This document shows positions 28,354 through 36,672 of a DNA stretch of 64,000 nucleotides, in pieces; positions within the stretch are counted from its first letter, which is position 1, and each line of letters opens with the position of its first letter. A model generated the notes under the pieces. That model had not been told where the DNA came from. It searched no databases and saw nothing but the letters and a program-made list of their open reading frames with translations. The stretch lies in contig NZ_JACHXZ010000002.1 of NCBI RefSeq assembly GCF_014192475.1, forward strand, positions 478,524-542,523, read 5' to 3'. A program made the translations under genes and the position numbers. Source of the DNA: Simiduia aestuariiviva. Lineage in GTDB: Bacteria; Pseudomonadota; Gammaproteobacteria; Pseudomonadales; Cellvibrionaceae.

Positions 28354-28752
28354 TTAAAGCAAGGCAGACTTATTAGCGCCAATTTCTCGCCAAGCCCCAG
28401 CAAGCTGCGACAATAACTGGGTCGCTTCATCGAGCTTGGCCTCGGATCCCTCTTTGTGTGCATCCATCAACAAACGTTGGATATAGTCGTATAACGCATC
28501 CAGATTATTCGCTAACTCAGCGCCTTGCGCGGGGTTTAAGGCATCGCGTAGCCCCAGCACTATGTTGATTGCGTGTGAGATCTTAGTGCCCCGGATATCG
28601 ATACGACCCTGCCGTAGCGCGCCTTTTGCTTGGGCAATGCGGGACAAGGCGCCCTCATAAAGCAACTCAATTAATCGGTGCGAATCCGCCGCCTCGACAG
28701 AAGTTTCGTTGCCAACTTTGGTGTATGCATGGGCACTGGTGCGAAAACTCAT
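28354..28752 (-). CDS. fliS: Flagellin export chaperone FliS, first (canonical) copy
   Basis: A 132-residue protein, closest of the three to classical FliS: AHAYTKVGNETSVEAADSH, RLIELLYEGALSRIAQAK, ISHAINIVLGLRDALNP, ANNLDALYDYIQRLLMDA and LAGAWREI. It binds flagellin C-termini in the cytosol, prevents early polymerisation and delivers them to FlhA. It follows fliD with a 71-base gap containing a sigma-28 promoter that overlaps the fliD stop. The ribosome site AGAGG is clear. Confidence 0.95.
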   Translation of the reverse strand: MSFRTSAHAYTKVGNETSVEAADSHRLIELLYEGALSRIAQAKGALRQGRIDIRGTKISHAINIVLGLRDALNPAQGAELANNLDALYDYIQRLLMDAHKEGSEAKLDEATQLLSQLAGAWREIGANKSALL

Positions 28753-28799
28753 AGAAACCTCTGACGACTACTTTGGGTATTGTCTAAATATCTAAGAGG

Positions 28800-28826
28800 T
28801 TATCGACGCAACTCCCCGTTTCTTTA
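28800..28826 (-). promoter_or_regulatory. Predicted sigma-28 promoter of fliS
   Basis: Minus-strand -35 TAAAGAAA, 11 bases, -10 GTCGATAA; seven of eight -10 positions match the FliA consensus. Its -35 element overlaps the fliD stop codon, so fliS can be expressed separately from fliD. Confidence 0.8.
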
Positions 28827-30845
28827 GTTGCGTTTTGCAGTAAACGGCAAGTTATCTAACACGCTGCCAAGGTAGTCGCGGGTAGAGTTCAACTGGTCTA
28901 CGATGGCTTCCATGGCAATAAACTGGGCCTGTAATCGCGCTTGATAGGCTTCACTGCGACGATCTAATTTCGTCTGATCGTCATCGAGCTTATCTAGGCT
29001 TTCGTTTATGCCTTTTTCTCGCGTCTTAACGGGGCCCTGCGAACCGAGAAAGTCTGCAATCAGTTGATCTAACCCATCGCCGACACCGCGCGAAAAATCG
29101 ATTGTCGCACTGGAAGCACCAGGCAATATTTTCAATTTCAAACCGTAAGCATTAGACCCAATGGCCGGTAGCAGTACATCACCCAGGCCAAAGCCCTCTT
29201 CGCCATTGATGGTGCCTGCCACATTCGTGCCCGCGGTACCGGTCGCCACTGCAATGCCTAAATCACCGGCGTCTGCGCCAGCGGCGGTAACAGAAACCAA
29301 GGATGAACTGCCATAGCTCGATGACGTAAACACAAAGTGGTCCGTGTCAAATTCAACATCTATTGTCGTCCCCGCCGCCGCTAAGGTTGCGTCACTGTTA
29401 ACCAGCAGTTTAAGTGCGTCAGCCAATTCATCACTGGTGGAGTAAGTTACCCCATCGGGGAGTGCGAGAGACGCTGTACTAAGACCGTTAACTTCAAAGG
29501 TAAAGCTGTAATCTTTACCGGTAGTATCCAAGGGGAATCCCAGGGCAACGCCACCGATCAAACTGCCTTTAGTGGGCTGTGTGGTAATAGCCACGTCATA
29601 ACTGCCCGCAATGGTATCGTTACCAAAACCTGTCACTTTAATTTTGTCGGCACTGGACTCAGTTTTTGGCGCAAAAATTTGTGCTACTTGCGAGAAATTG
29701 TCGGCAAACGCAGCTTTAAATACGCTTTCATCGATCTTCATTGACCCATTCAGCTCGGTTCGAATACCCAAGTTGGTTAATGCATTCAAGCCTGACTGAA
29801 CGCCAGTTACAGGCTCGGTAATGAGCTGCCGAACTTTGCTCTGCATAGACTTTGCTAGAGCATCTCGTGAGAGACTACCGTATTCGCTCGATTCTTCATT
29901 GTAGCCAGTCAGCGGTTTGACCACTTCCAAGAATTCATTGTAGATATCTACAAAATTGCGAATGGCCTCCTCCGCAGTCGCCTTATCATCCAAAATTGAA
30001 ATATTGACCACTTCACCGGGGGCATCTTTCGCAATGGTAAAACTAAACCCTTCGATTAAATCTGTAATTTCGTTGGTGGTACGGGTTACCGCGAGGCCAT
30101 TCATAATAAGGTTGGCATCTTGGCCCGCCTGCTGCTGCGTAAGTTGCAGCGCGGTTTCATTGAAAGTGAACCGAGAGAGATCGTTAGCATCATTATCGGT
30201 GGGGCTTCCACCCTCTTCCGCAGCAACAATATGAAGTTGATTGTTCTCGCCGGATTCCGCTTTCATGAGTAATCGGAAACCTGAGCCATCATTAACGATA
30301 CTTGCTTGCACGCCCATGCCGGCGTCATTAATTGCGTCGCGCAGTCCTTCCAAGCTGTTATTGCTGTCATCTATAGTGATGGTTTTCGCCGCTTTTTCGG
30401 CATTGGCAGTAAAGGCTGTAGGTGGGGAATCCCAGTCGCCAAAGCTAAACGTCAATGTCCCCTTACCCACGGCATCGGTCACTGCGGTAAATGCACCAGA
30501 ACTCAGACTTTGAGCGCGGGCGATATTAGTCACCTCCAGCGAGAAAGTACCGCTAATGGCACCGGCTTCAATGGCTGTGGGAATAACAACTTCACTGTCG
30601 GGAAAAGAAACGGATTTGGCGGAAAAAGTGTCGGGATCTTTTAGCGATCCCAATGCACCTTGCAATGTAGAAAGTGCGCTTTTGAATAAACCATAGTCAG
30701 ACAGCTTCGTTTCAAGCCCTTCACGCTTGCTGTCGATCTGGCCCTGCTTGGCCGACTTATCAATGGCTACCAGTTGCTCAACCAGTTTCTTCGAGTCGAT
30801 ACCTGATCCGGCTCCCAATAAATTGGGAATGTTTGAATCAATCAT
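28824..30845 (-). CDS. fliD: Flagellar cap/hook-associated protein FliD (HAP2), enlarged
   Basis: A 673-residue filament cap protein, about 200 longer than in E. coli. The N-terminal coiled region (NLLGAGSGIDSKKLVEQLVAIDKS) and the C-terminal coiled coil (LDKLDDDQTKLDRRSEAYQARL, then NSTRDYLGSVLDNLP) are the conserved leg domains. The extra length is in the exposed head (roughly 380-600), with repeats of a flagellin_IN-like fold (GKGTLTFSFGDW; INDAGMGVQASIVNDGSGFRLLM). The start has AGAGG five bases upstream. It follows flaG with a terminator-like hairpin between. Confidence 0.95.
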   Translation of the reverse strand: MIDSNIPNLLGAGSGIDSKKLVEQLVAIDKSAKQGQIDSKREGLETKLSDYGLFKSALSTLQGALGSLKDPDTFSAKSVSFPDSEVVIPTAIEAGAISGTFSLEVTNIARAQSLSSGAFTAVTDAVGKGTLTFSFGDWDSPPTAFTANAEKAAKTITIDDSNNSLEGLRDAINDAGMGVQASIVNDGSGFRLLMKAESGENNQLHIVAAEEGGSPTDNDANDLSRFTFNETALQLTQQQAGQDANLIMNGLAVTRTTNEITDLIEGFSFTIAKDAPGEVVNISILDDKATAEEAIRNFVDIYNEFLEVVKPLTGYNEESSEYGSLSRDALAKSMQSKVRQLITEPVTGVQSGLNALTNLGIRTELNGSMKIDESVFKAAFADNFSQVAQIFAPKTESSADKIKVTGFGNDTIAGSYDVAITTQPTKGSLIGGVALGFPLDTTGKDYSFTFEVNGLSTASLALPDGVTYSTSDELADALKLLVNSDATLAAAGTTIDVEFDTDHFVFTSSSYGSSSLVSVTAAGADAGDLGIAVATGTAGTNVAGTINGEEGFGLGDVLLPAIGSNAYGLKLKILPGASSATIDFSRGVGDGLDQLIADFLGSQGPVKTREKGINESLDKLDDDQTKLDRRSEAYQARLQAQFIAMEAIVDQLNSTRDYLGSVLDNLPFTAKRN

Positions 30846-30910
30846 ATATACCTCTGTATCAACGGGCGCTTTTGCAGCGCGTTAAAAACTGGCCAAACGA
30901 ATAAATGTGA

Positions 30911-30933
30911 CAAAGGGTGCGCATTGCACACCC
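30911..30933 (-). terminator. Terminator-like hairpin between flaG and fliD
   Basis: On the minus strand an eight-base stem (GGGTGTGC with GCGCACCC, one U-G pair) and a three-base loop are followed by a T-rich stretch. It lies about 20 bases after the flaG stop. It may be leaky, since no promoter for fliD was found between. Confidence 0.6.
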
Positions 30934-30952
30934 TCGTCACCGTTTGGTCTAC

Positions 30953-31333
30953 CTAGCCCTGTGCATTTACTAAATGAAACGGCTCTTGTTCAGCCTTCAT
31001 TTTTCGTGCCAAGTCCAGGAATACCTCTTCGGGAATCTGGCGAATGAGCTCGCCAGTATCTCGATCCATCACTTTAATGACCGTTTGATCAAGATCTTCA
31101 TCTACCGCAAAGTGTAAATCGCGCTGAACAGACTGAATGTAGTCGTTCATATCCGACACAACTTCTTTTAAGTTGACGGTTTCCTGCACTATTTGCGGCT
31201 TTTGCGGTTGCTCGGGTTGTTCCACCGGCAAGGCTTTGCCGGCTTCCCTGCTTGGTGCTCCAGCAGTCCCTTTTGATGAAGCAGACCCGGTAGCTATCGT
31301 CATAGCCACTTGTGTTGCTCTAACTTCATTCAT
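30953..31333 (-). CDS. flaG: FlaG family protein
   Basis: A 126-residue protein with a variable N-terminal half and the conserved FlaG C-terminus (DLHFAVDEDLDQTVIKVMDRDTGELIRQIPEEVFLDLARKM). FlaG influences filament length in Pseudomonas and other polar flagellates and commonly sits between flagellin and fliD, as here. It could be read through from the flagellin gene, with an intervening terminator hairpin limiting expression. Confidence 0.93.
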   Translation of the reverse strand: MNEVRATQVAMTIATGSASSKGTAGAPSREAGKALPVEQPEQPQKPQIVQETVNLKEVVSDMNDYIQSVQRDLHFAVDEDLDQTVIKVMDRDTGELIRQIPEEVFLDLARKMKAEQEPFHLVNAQG

Positions 31334-31352
31334 GGGTTTACCTCTCAGCTAA

Positions 31353-31370
31353 AGGCGGGTTACCCCGCCT
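31353..31370 (-). terminator. Terminator between the first flagellin and flaG
   Basis: On the minus strand AGGCGGG/CCCGCCT with a four-base loop, followed by TTAG. GC-rich seven-base stem 27 bases after the flagellin stop, with a short, weak U-tract; some read-through to flaG is likely. Confidence 0.7.
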
Positions 31371-31396
31371 GCTTCCAGTTATCTGTTACTGCGCCA

Positions 31397-33493
31397 TTAC
31401 TGGAGCAGTGACAGAACCTGCTGTGGTTGCGCGTTGGCCTGCGCCAGCATCGCCGTAGAGGCTTGCTGGAGTACCTGAGCACGACTCAGCGCTGCAGTTT
31501 CGGCCGCAAAGTCCGCATCCTGAATCCGCGACCGCGCCGCAGAGGTGTTTTCGGATGTGTTCTGCAAGCTGGCTACTGCAAAATCGAGACGGTTATTCAC
31601 CGCACCGAGATCCGCTCGAACGCTGTTGATACTATCGATAGCGTTATCGAGGCCTTTAATGGCCGCTTGAGCGCCGGCAGCCGTTGAAATATCAACATTG
31701 GCAATCGATTGGCCGTCTTCAGCGTTACCGTAGGTTCCTACTTTCAAACCTGAGTTGGCAATATTCGCCGTGGTACCACGCTCTACGACAATTTCTTTAT
31801 CAGATACTAATGTGAACTCACCGGTAAAGGTTTGAGCACCCGATAACACGCCACCTTCTTCACCGTTAGTGAAGTTAGTGACGATGTTCCGACCGTCATC
31901 AGCGATTAAAATTACACCGCCACCATTGGCCGTACCATTCTCACCTGTATCGACAGCTCTTACGCCGGTCTGACCTGAAATCGCGTTGACAGCATCAACC
32001 ATTGCCTGCCTGTTTAAGGCCGCATTGGCTGCACCCGCGGTAGAAGTGAAACCCGTAATTGAAACACCGTTAATGGTTCCACTTACTGCCGCACCAGCAA
32101 ACACTTGGGTGCCAGTATTAGTCGCAACGTTTTCTCGCACCTCGGCGGTTACGCCAGTTTGATCCGAAACTAGATTAATGGCTGCTGCCTTTGAAATGGC
32201 GCTCGAATCATTACTCGCACTAGACGCGGTGTCATATGACGCCAAAGAAGCGCCGATGATAACGCCATTAATTTTGACATCACCAGAGGCCATTGCTGTG
32301 GTTGAGTCGTTGAGATCACTAGACACTTGAGCCTGTGTACCGCTATAGGTACCAACAGAGAAGCCCGCATCTTCAGCATTACCGGTTGCGCCCTGACCTA
32401 CAACGATGTCTGCACCTGTTACAGAGCGCAGTGATACTGCACCTGTGGTCACTTCAACAGTGCCATCAGCCTGGCCAAAGGAGATACCGAAATTATCTGC
32501 TGCAGCTGCAGTACCAGCTGAAACTGCAATGTTTCGACCATCTGCAGCAACTAAGGTGATGCCGCCATTGTCGGATCCGGAATCTACTGCAGTGACACCG
32601 GTTAAGTCTGATTTGGCATTAATAATATTAACCGTTTCAGCACGCTTGGCCGCCAAATCATCGGTGGCAACCATGTTTAAGGTGCCAAACGAAACACCGT
32701 TAATTGACAGTGTTGTTGAAACAGCGCCCACCGTCATTGCCGTACCACCCAGTGTGGTTTGGCCAACTGTGGCCTCTACCCCGGACAGATCAGTTTTGGC
32801 GTTAATTGCCGCTGCAATTGAAAGCGCACTAGAGGTTTTGTTGTGTGAGGACGCGGTATCATCGGCGCTCTTCGCAGCATCAATGGCGATACCATTGATG
32901 GTTAAGTCGCCCGTACCCAAACCATTTAGACTGGTTGTTAAATCAGTTTGTGAGTAGGAGCTCGCACCAGCGGTGGCTGCAACACCCAATTTTTCATTGC
33001 TAATTTCAGCAATATTGACGCCAATGGTTTGGTTTGTCTCAGAACCAATTTGCAGCAATACGTTACCCAGTGATCCATCAAGTAATGATTGACCGTTGAA
33101 AGAGGTGGTATCTGCAATACGTTGAACTTCAGACTTTAGCTGCTGAACTTCCGCGTTCAAGGTACCGCGGTCGGCGTCGGAGTAAATTCCGTTAGCAGAC
33201 TGGATTGACAGTTCGCGCATACGCTGCAACATGTTGGTTATCTCGTTCAAGCCACCTTCAGCGGTTTGAATCATAGACACACCATCATTGGCGTTACGAA
33301 CGGCCTGGTTTAAGCCACGAATTTGTGAAGTCATTCGGTTGGCAATGGCAAGACCCGCTGCATCATCTGCAGCTTTGTTAATGCGCATACCTGACGAGAG
33401 GCGCTCCATGGCTTTCGACATGTCTGCACCGGACTTCACCAGTTGGCGCTGAGAGTTCAGCGATTGAACGTTGGTGTTAATGACTAAGGGCAT
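31397..33493 (-). CDS. Flagellin 1 with enlarged, internally duplicated central region
   Basis: A 698-residue flagellin, well above the usual 280-500. The conserved D0/D1 ends are intact: [20 protein letters not shown] ... GLAIANRMTSQIRGLNQAVR at the start and AIDSINSVRADLGAVNNRLD ... QVLSLLQ at the end. The middle (about 190-600) is built from two modules of roughly 170-190 residues, each with two flagellin-hook-IN type motifs (TINGIAI ... TLSINGVSFG; KINGVIIG ... TINGVSITG) and a closing LVAADGRNI or LIADDGRNI stretch. The start has AGGAGG. A sigma-28 promoter precedes it. It is the left copy of the flagellin pair. Confidence 0.95.
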   Translation of the reverse strand: MPLVINTNVQSLNSQRQLVKSGADMSKAMERLSSGMRINKAADDAAGLAIANRMTSQIRGLNQAVRNANDGVSMIQTAEGGLNEITNMLQRMRELSIQSANGIYSDADRGTLNAEVQQLKSEVQRIADTTSFNGQSLLDGSLGNVLLQIGSETNQTIGVNIAEISNEKLGVAATAGASSYSQTDLTTSLNGLGTGDLTINGIAIDAAKSADDTASSHNKTSSALSIAAAINAKTDLSGVEATVGQTTLGGTAMTVGAVSTTLSINGVSFGTLNMVATDDLAAKRAETVNIINAKSDLTGVTAVDSGSDNGGITLVAADGRNIAVSAGTAAAADNFGISFGQADGTVEVTTGAVSLRSVTGADIVVGQGATGNAEDAGFSVGTYSGTQAQVSSDLNDSTTAMASGDVKINGVIIGASLASYDTASSASNDSSAISKAAAINLVSDQTGVTAEVRENVATNTGTQVFAGAAVSGTINGVSITGFTSTAGAANAALNRQAMVDAVNAISGQTGVRAVDTGENGTANGGGVILIADDGRNIVTNFTNGEEGGVLSGAQTFTGEFTLVSDKEIVVERGTTANIANSGLKVGTYGNAEDGQSIANVDISTAAGAQAAIKGLDNAIDSINSVRADLGAVNNRLDFAVASLQNTSENTSAARSRIQDADFAAETAALSRAQVLQQASTAMLAQANAQPQQVLSLLQ

Positions 33494-33586
33494 GATTGCC
33501 TCCTATCACGAGTTCCACAATAAGTAGGACCGGTGTAAACCAGCCTGATGAAAAGGCCCGAACAGGTCGAAGCGCTTCTGACAGGG

Positions 33587-33613
33587 TTATCGACAAGGAT
33601 AGGAAATTCTTTA
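33587..33613 (-). promoter_or_regulatory. Predicted sigma-28 promoter of flagellin 1
   Basis: Minus-strand -35 TAAAGAAT, 11 bases, -10 GTCGATAA: exact spacing and one mismatch in the -10 element. The leader is about 85 bases. The 311-base gap 33494-33804 also holds the terminator of flagellin 2 and no gene. Confidence 0.85.
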
Positions 33614-33748
33614 GGGTAAAGCGGCAAGTGTTTGCCGCCTTGGCGGCCGAAAAAGTTAAGTCATTGTTTTATATGGATTTATTGGACGCAAGAACCCGCA
33701 CTTTAGTGGCAATCGATTATATCAATTGGTATTAAAAACAGCATAGAA

Positions 33749-33775
33749 AAGGCCCTGACGTTCTATCAGGGCCTT
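33749..33775 (-). terminator. Rho-independent terminator after flagellin 2
   Basis: On the minus strand a ten-base perfect stem (AAGGCCCTGA/TCAGGGCCTT) with a seven-base loop, followed by TTTTC and a further T-run. It lies 30 bases after the stop codon and should isolate the two flagellin transcripts. Confidence 0.93.
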
Positions 33776-33804
33776 GTAGGTGGCTAGTGCTTCAACTATT
33801 CGTA

Positions 33805-35937
33805 TTATTGACTTAGTAGCTGGAGCACCTGCTGGGTTGAGGCATTCGCCTGCGCCAACATCGCCTGTGAGGCCTGCTGCAATACCTGCGCTCGGCTCAA
33901 GTTCGCGGTTTCCGCGGCAAAATCGGCATCCATGATCCGGCTCCGAGCGGCCGCCGTGTTTTCAACCACGTTCATTAGATTCGATGTGGTGAAATCCAAC
34001 CGGTTGTTAATGGCACCCAAATCCGCCCGAATTGCATTGATTTTTTCGAGCGCGTTGTCCACAGCCTGTATGGCCTCTTGCGCGCCTTCAAATGTTGCGA
34101 TACTTAAATCTTTAAGCAGTTGTCCACTTTCTGTGGCGCCGAAGGTACCCTCTCTAAACCCTATTCCCTCTAGGCCGGCAATACCATTTGCCCCAGCGGT
34201 AATCTCAATCTGCTTACCCGACTGGAGCGTGACTGCCCCGTAGGTGATCACATCAGTAAAGGCCTGACTATCAGCCGCACCCGTTTCATCGCCGAGTCCA
34301 AAGTTAAACGCATTACCAACCAAACTTTCGAGGCTAATGTTGCGCCCGTCTTCTGCAAGTAACTCAAGACCGCTGCCGGTGTCGCGCGCCACAACGCCGG
34401 TTTGACCCGAAATCTTATTGATCGCATCGCGCAGTGCCACGCGATCCGCCGATAACTCGCCAACAGACGTGACCGTTGCAATGGAAATGCCATTGATATC
34501 GAAGTCAAGGGTATCGCCCAGGGTTGCAGCCGTGGTGTTGGATTGACCAGTGATGGTCGTGCCAGTAACTTCTGCCGTAACGCCCGTGGCCTCAGACACT
34601 CGGTTAATTGATGCCACAATACCGATCGCGCTTCCCGTTTTACCTTGGTAACTCGCAGTATCGTCCGTAGACTTGGCACCACCAATAGAGATGCCATTAA
34701 TGACTAAATCACCGGCTTGCAGTTGTGTGGTGGCGGTGTCTGCCCCACCGTGCGATGCGCTGGTGGCTTGCGCCAATTCACCAGAGAAAGCGCCGGCAAC
34801 AAATCCCGTAGCCGTAGTTAAACTGGCATCACCACTGATGGTGACATCAGAACCATCGACAGATAGCAGCGTAACGGAACCAATTTGTAAGGATTCGCCC
34901 GTGGGTACTGCTGCAAGCCGCAAGCCCGTTTCAGCGCCAGTAAGACCAGCGGCACTCGCGGCGATAGAAATATTGCGTCCATCCTCCGCCACCAATCGAA
35001 TACCCGTGGCATCTTCACCGGTGTCGACTGCCGACACACCGGTTTGCAACGCGATGGCATTGATGGCCGAAACAATGGCCGAGCGCGTATTAGCACCATC
35101 GGCAGAAGTGGTCACCGATGCGGTAGTTACGCCATTGATAGTAAACGTGCCGGTAACACCACCGGCAGCGGCCATTGAGGCACCGGCCATGGTGGTTGCA
35201 TTCACGGTAGCTTCGACGCCACTGATATCGGAAACATTATTGATTGCTGCCGCCAGCGCAATGGAACTTACATTGGCAAAAGATGTTGAAGACGAGTCGT
35301 CCGCGGAGCTGGTACCGCCGACGGCGACACCGTTGATCGTAATATCACCGGAGGTAATGCCTGTGGGCCCCGCGACAACCACATCGTAATAGCGGCTAGT
35401 GTTACTTAAGCCCGCATCCAGGGCCGCACCTAAGGTATTGGTACTAAGCTCACCCACACGCAGGTCAATAAACTCACCCGCAGCCGACCCCACTTGCAAA
35501 GTCACATCCCCCAAACTGCCATTTAATAATTTTTGGCCGTTAAAGGATGTGGTCTCAGCAATGCGATCTAATTCTTGCTTAAGCTGCTGAACTTCCGCAT
35601 CTAGCGTTTTGCGGTTGCTGTCATCGTAGATTCCGTTTGACGATTGAATCGATAGCTCTCGGATACGCTGTAAAATATTGGTGGTCTCATCCAGCGCGCC
35701 TTCAGCCGTTTGGATCAACGAAATACCATCATTAGCATTTCGAATCGCCTGATTAAGGCCTCGCACCTGAGATGTCATCCGGTTTGAAATGGACAAGCCC
35801 GCCGCATCGTCCGCCGCGGTGTTGATGCGCTTGCCGGAGGACAACCGCTCCATTGCCTGACTTAAATCGTTGCCAGACTTCACCAGCTGTCGTTGTGCAT
35901 TCAGGGATTGCACATTGGTATTAATGACTAATGGCAT
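33805..35937 (-). CDS. Flagellin 2 with enlarged, internally duplicated central region
   Basis: A 710-residue paralogue of flagellin 1. The ends are nearly the same ([28 protein letters not shown]), but the centre has diverged. It again contains two modules, each with paired motifs (TINGVAVGG ... [19 protein letters not shown] ... [10 protein letters not shown]) and closing [10 protein letters not shown] or [10 protein letters not shown]. The upstream region carries a consensus sigma-54 element and no sigma-28 site, so it is predicted to be made earlier than flagellin 1, perhaps forming the proximal filament. Confidence 0.95.
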   Translation of the reverse strand: MPLVINTNVQSLNAQRQLVKSGNDLSQAMERLSSGKRINTAADDAAGLSISNRMTSQVRGLNQAIRNANDGISLIQTAEGALDETTNILQRIRELSIQSSNGIYDDSNRKTLDAEVQQLKQELDRIAETTSFNGQKLLNGSLGDVTLQVGSAAGEFIDLRVGELSTNTLGAALDAGLSNTSRYYDVVVAGPTGITSGDITINGVAVGGTSSADDSSSTSFANVSSIALAAAINNVSDISGVEATVNATTMAGASMAAAGGVTGTFTINGVTTASVTTSADGANTRSAIVSAINAIALQTGVSAVDTGEDATGIRLVAEDGRNISIAASAAGLTGAETGLRLAAVPTGESLQIGSVTLLSVDGSDVTISGDASLTTATGFVAGAFSGELAQATSASHGGADTATTQLQAGDLVINGISIGGAKSTDDTASYQGKTGSAIGIVASINRVSEATGVTAEVTGTTITGQSNTTAATLGDTLDFDINGISIATVTSVGELSADRVALRDAINKISGQTGVVARDTGSGLELLAEDGRNISLESLVGNAFNFGLGDETGAADSQAFTDVITYGAVTLQSGKQIEITAGANGIAGLEGIGFREGTFGATESGQLLKDLSIATFEGAQEAIQAVDNALEKINAIRADLGAINNRLDFTTSNLMNVVENTAAARSRIMDADFAAETANLSRAQVLQQASQAMLAQANASTQQVLQLLSQ

Positions 35938-36024
35938 TTTGCTTCTCCTCTACCCAGAGTATTTTGCCAACCAGCTTGTCAAAACGCTGGTTTCGACTCG
36001 CCATATAAAACTCATAGGTGTTAG

Positions 36025-36040
36025 AGCAACTGCTGTGCCA
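36025..36040 (-). promoter_or_regulatory. Predicted sigma-54 promoter of flagellin 2
   Basis: Minus-strand TGGCACA, four bases, TTGCT: consensus. It gives a leader of about 75-80 bases. No FliA-type element was found in 35938-36256. Confidence 0.85.
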
Positions 36041-36155
36041 ACATTGGATTTTATTCGTAATCCGCTGTTTTTATGCGGTTTTTCAACCCGTTACTGTGCA
36101 ATGGACATGATCATTCAGGGTGGAGGCAAAAAATTGGTACTATCTTGACACCCAT

Positions 36156-36175
36156 TGCGGCAATCTGTTGCCGCA
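36156..36175. repeat. Perfect palindrome between divergent sigma-54 promoters
   Basis: TGCGGCAA/TTGCCGCA, an eight-base perfect stem around a four-base centre. It lies between the flagellin 2 promoter (leftward) and the promoter of the small plus-strand gene (rightward), where an activator such as FleQ or FleR would bind. It may be an operator; no known consensus was matched. Confidence 0.5.
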
Positions 36176-36189
36176 TTGGCATAAATCGC

Positions 36190-36205
36190 AGGCGCGGTCA
36201 TTGCG
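36190..36205 (+). promoter_or_regulatory. Predicted sigma-54 promoter of the small plus-strand gene
   Basis: Plus-strand -24 AGGCGCG, four bases, -12 TTGCG with correct GG/GC spacing. It leaves a leader of about 40 bases before the start at 36257. One base in the first position and one inside the -24 box differ from consensus. Confidence 0.6.
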
Positions 36206-36256
36206 CTATACTCTACGACACTAACTGGCTTAAATTTCAAAAGATCAGAGCGCAAT

Positions 36257-36601
36257 ATGATTAATAAAACAATACTCGATCCAGAAGTAGATTCCGCAAC
36301 ATCAAAACAACTACTTCACTTAATTAGCTTGTCGAAATCCGTAGAGGACGCGTTGATGTCCAGCGATCTAGATAATGCCGCTAAAATGGCAACCGCCCGT
36401 GACGAGGCGATTCGTCTGATCGACTGGGAAAATATCGATAAAAAAAGACATGCCGTGACGCTGGCCGCAATCGCAGCAATTGATACGTCACTACAAACGA
36501 TGGCAAAACAGGTACAGGAACAGTACACGAAGAGTGATTTCAATCAACCCTCACTGGAGAAAGCCCAGCGTAAAAAGATCAGCGAAAAATATCAGCGCTG
36601 A
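36257..36601 (+). CDS. Small helical protein of unknown function, possible flagellar chaperone
   Basis: A 114-residue protein, predicted entirely helical, divergent from flagellin 2 and convergent with flgL. The first half (LLHLISLSKSVEDALMSSDLDNAAKMATARDEAIRLI) has the layout of a FliT- or FlgN-type chaperone: a hydrophobic helix, a short turn, then a helix with RDEAIRLI like the (E/D)-x-R-x-x-x-(L/I)-(L/I) pattern of FliT. The C-terminus is basic and may be disordered. The gene has a sigma-54 type promoter and no overlapping gene on the other strand. I do not recognise it as a named family; the chaperone idea is inference from size, helicity and location between flagellin and flgL. Confidence 0.7.
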   Translation: MINKTILDPEVDSATSKQLLHLISLSKSVEDALMSSDLDNAAKMATARDEAIRLIDWENIDKKRHAVTLAAIAAIDTSLQTMAKQVQEQYTKSDFNQPSLEKAQRKKISEKYQR

Positions 36602-36672
36602 CCTGAACAATTGAAAATACTGGCACTACTTAGCTCTGCCACGCAACAACTCCACACCCACTCACTTAGACA

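Noticed and set aside
32406-32957. Plus-strand frame (183 codons) inside flagellin 1
   Set aside because: Same kind of shadow of the repeated flagellin centre.
33496-33735. Open frame of 79 codons on the plus strand between the two flagellins
   Set aside because: It covers the flagellin 1 leader and its sigma-28 promoter, has no ribosome site and no recognisable sequence.
34673-35389. Long plus-strand frame (238 codons) inside flagellin 2
   Set aside because: It is a composition shadow of the flagellin repeats (Ala, Thr and Pro rich), with no ribosome site. Flagellin 2 fits its family end to end.
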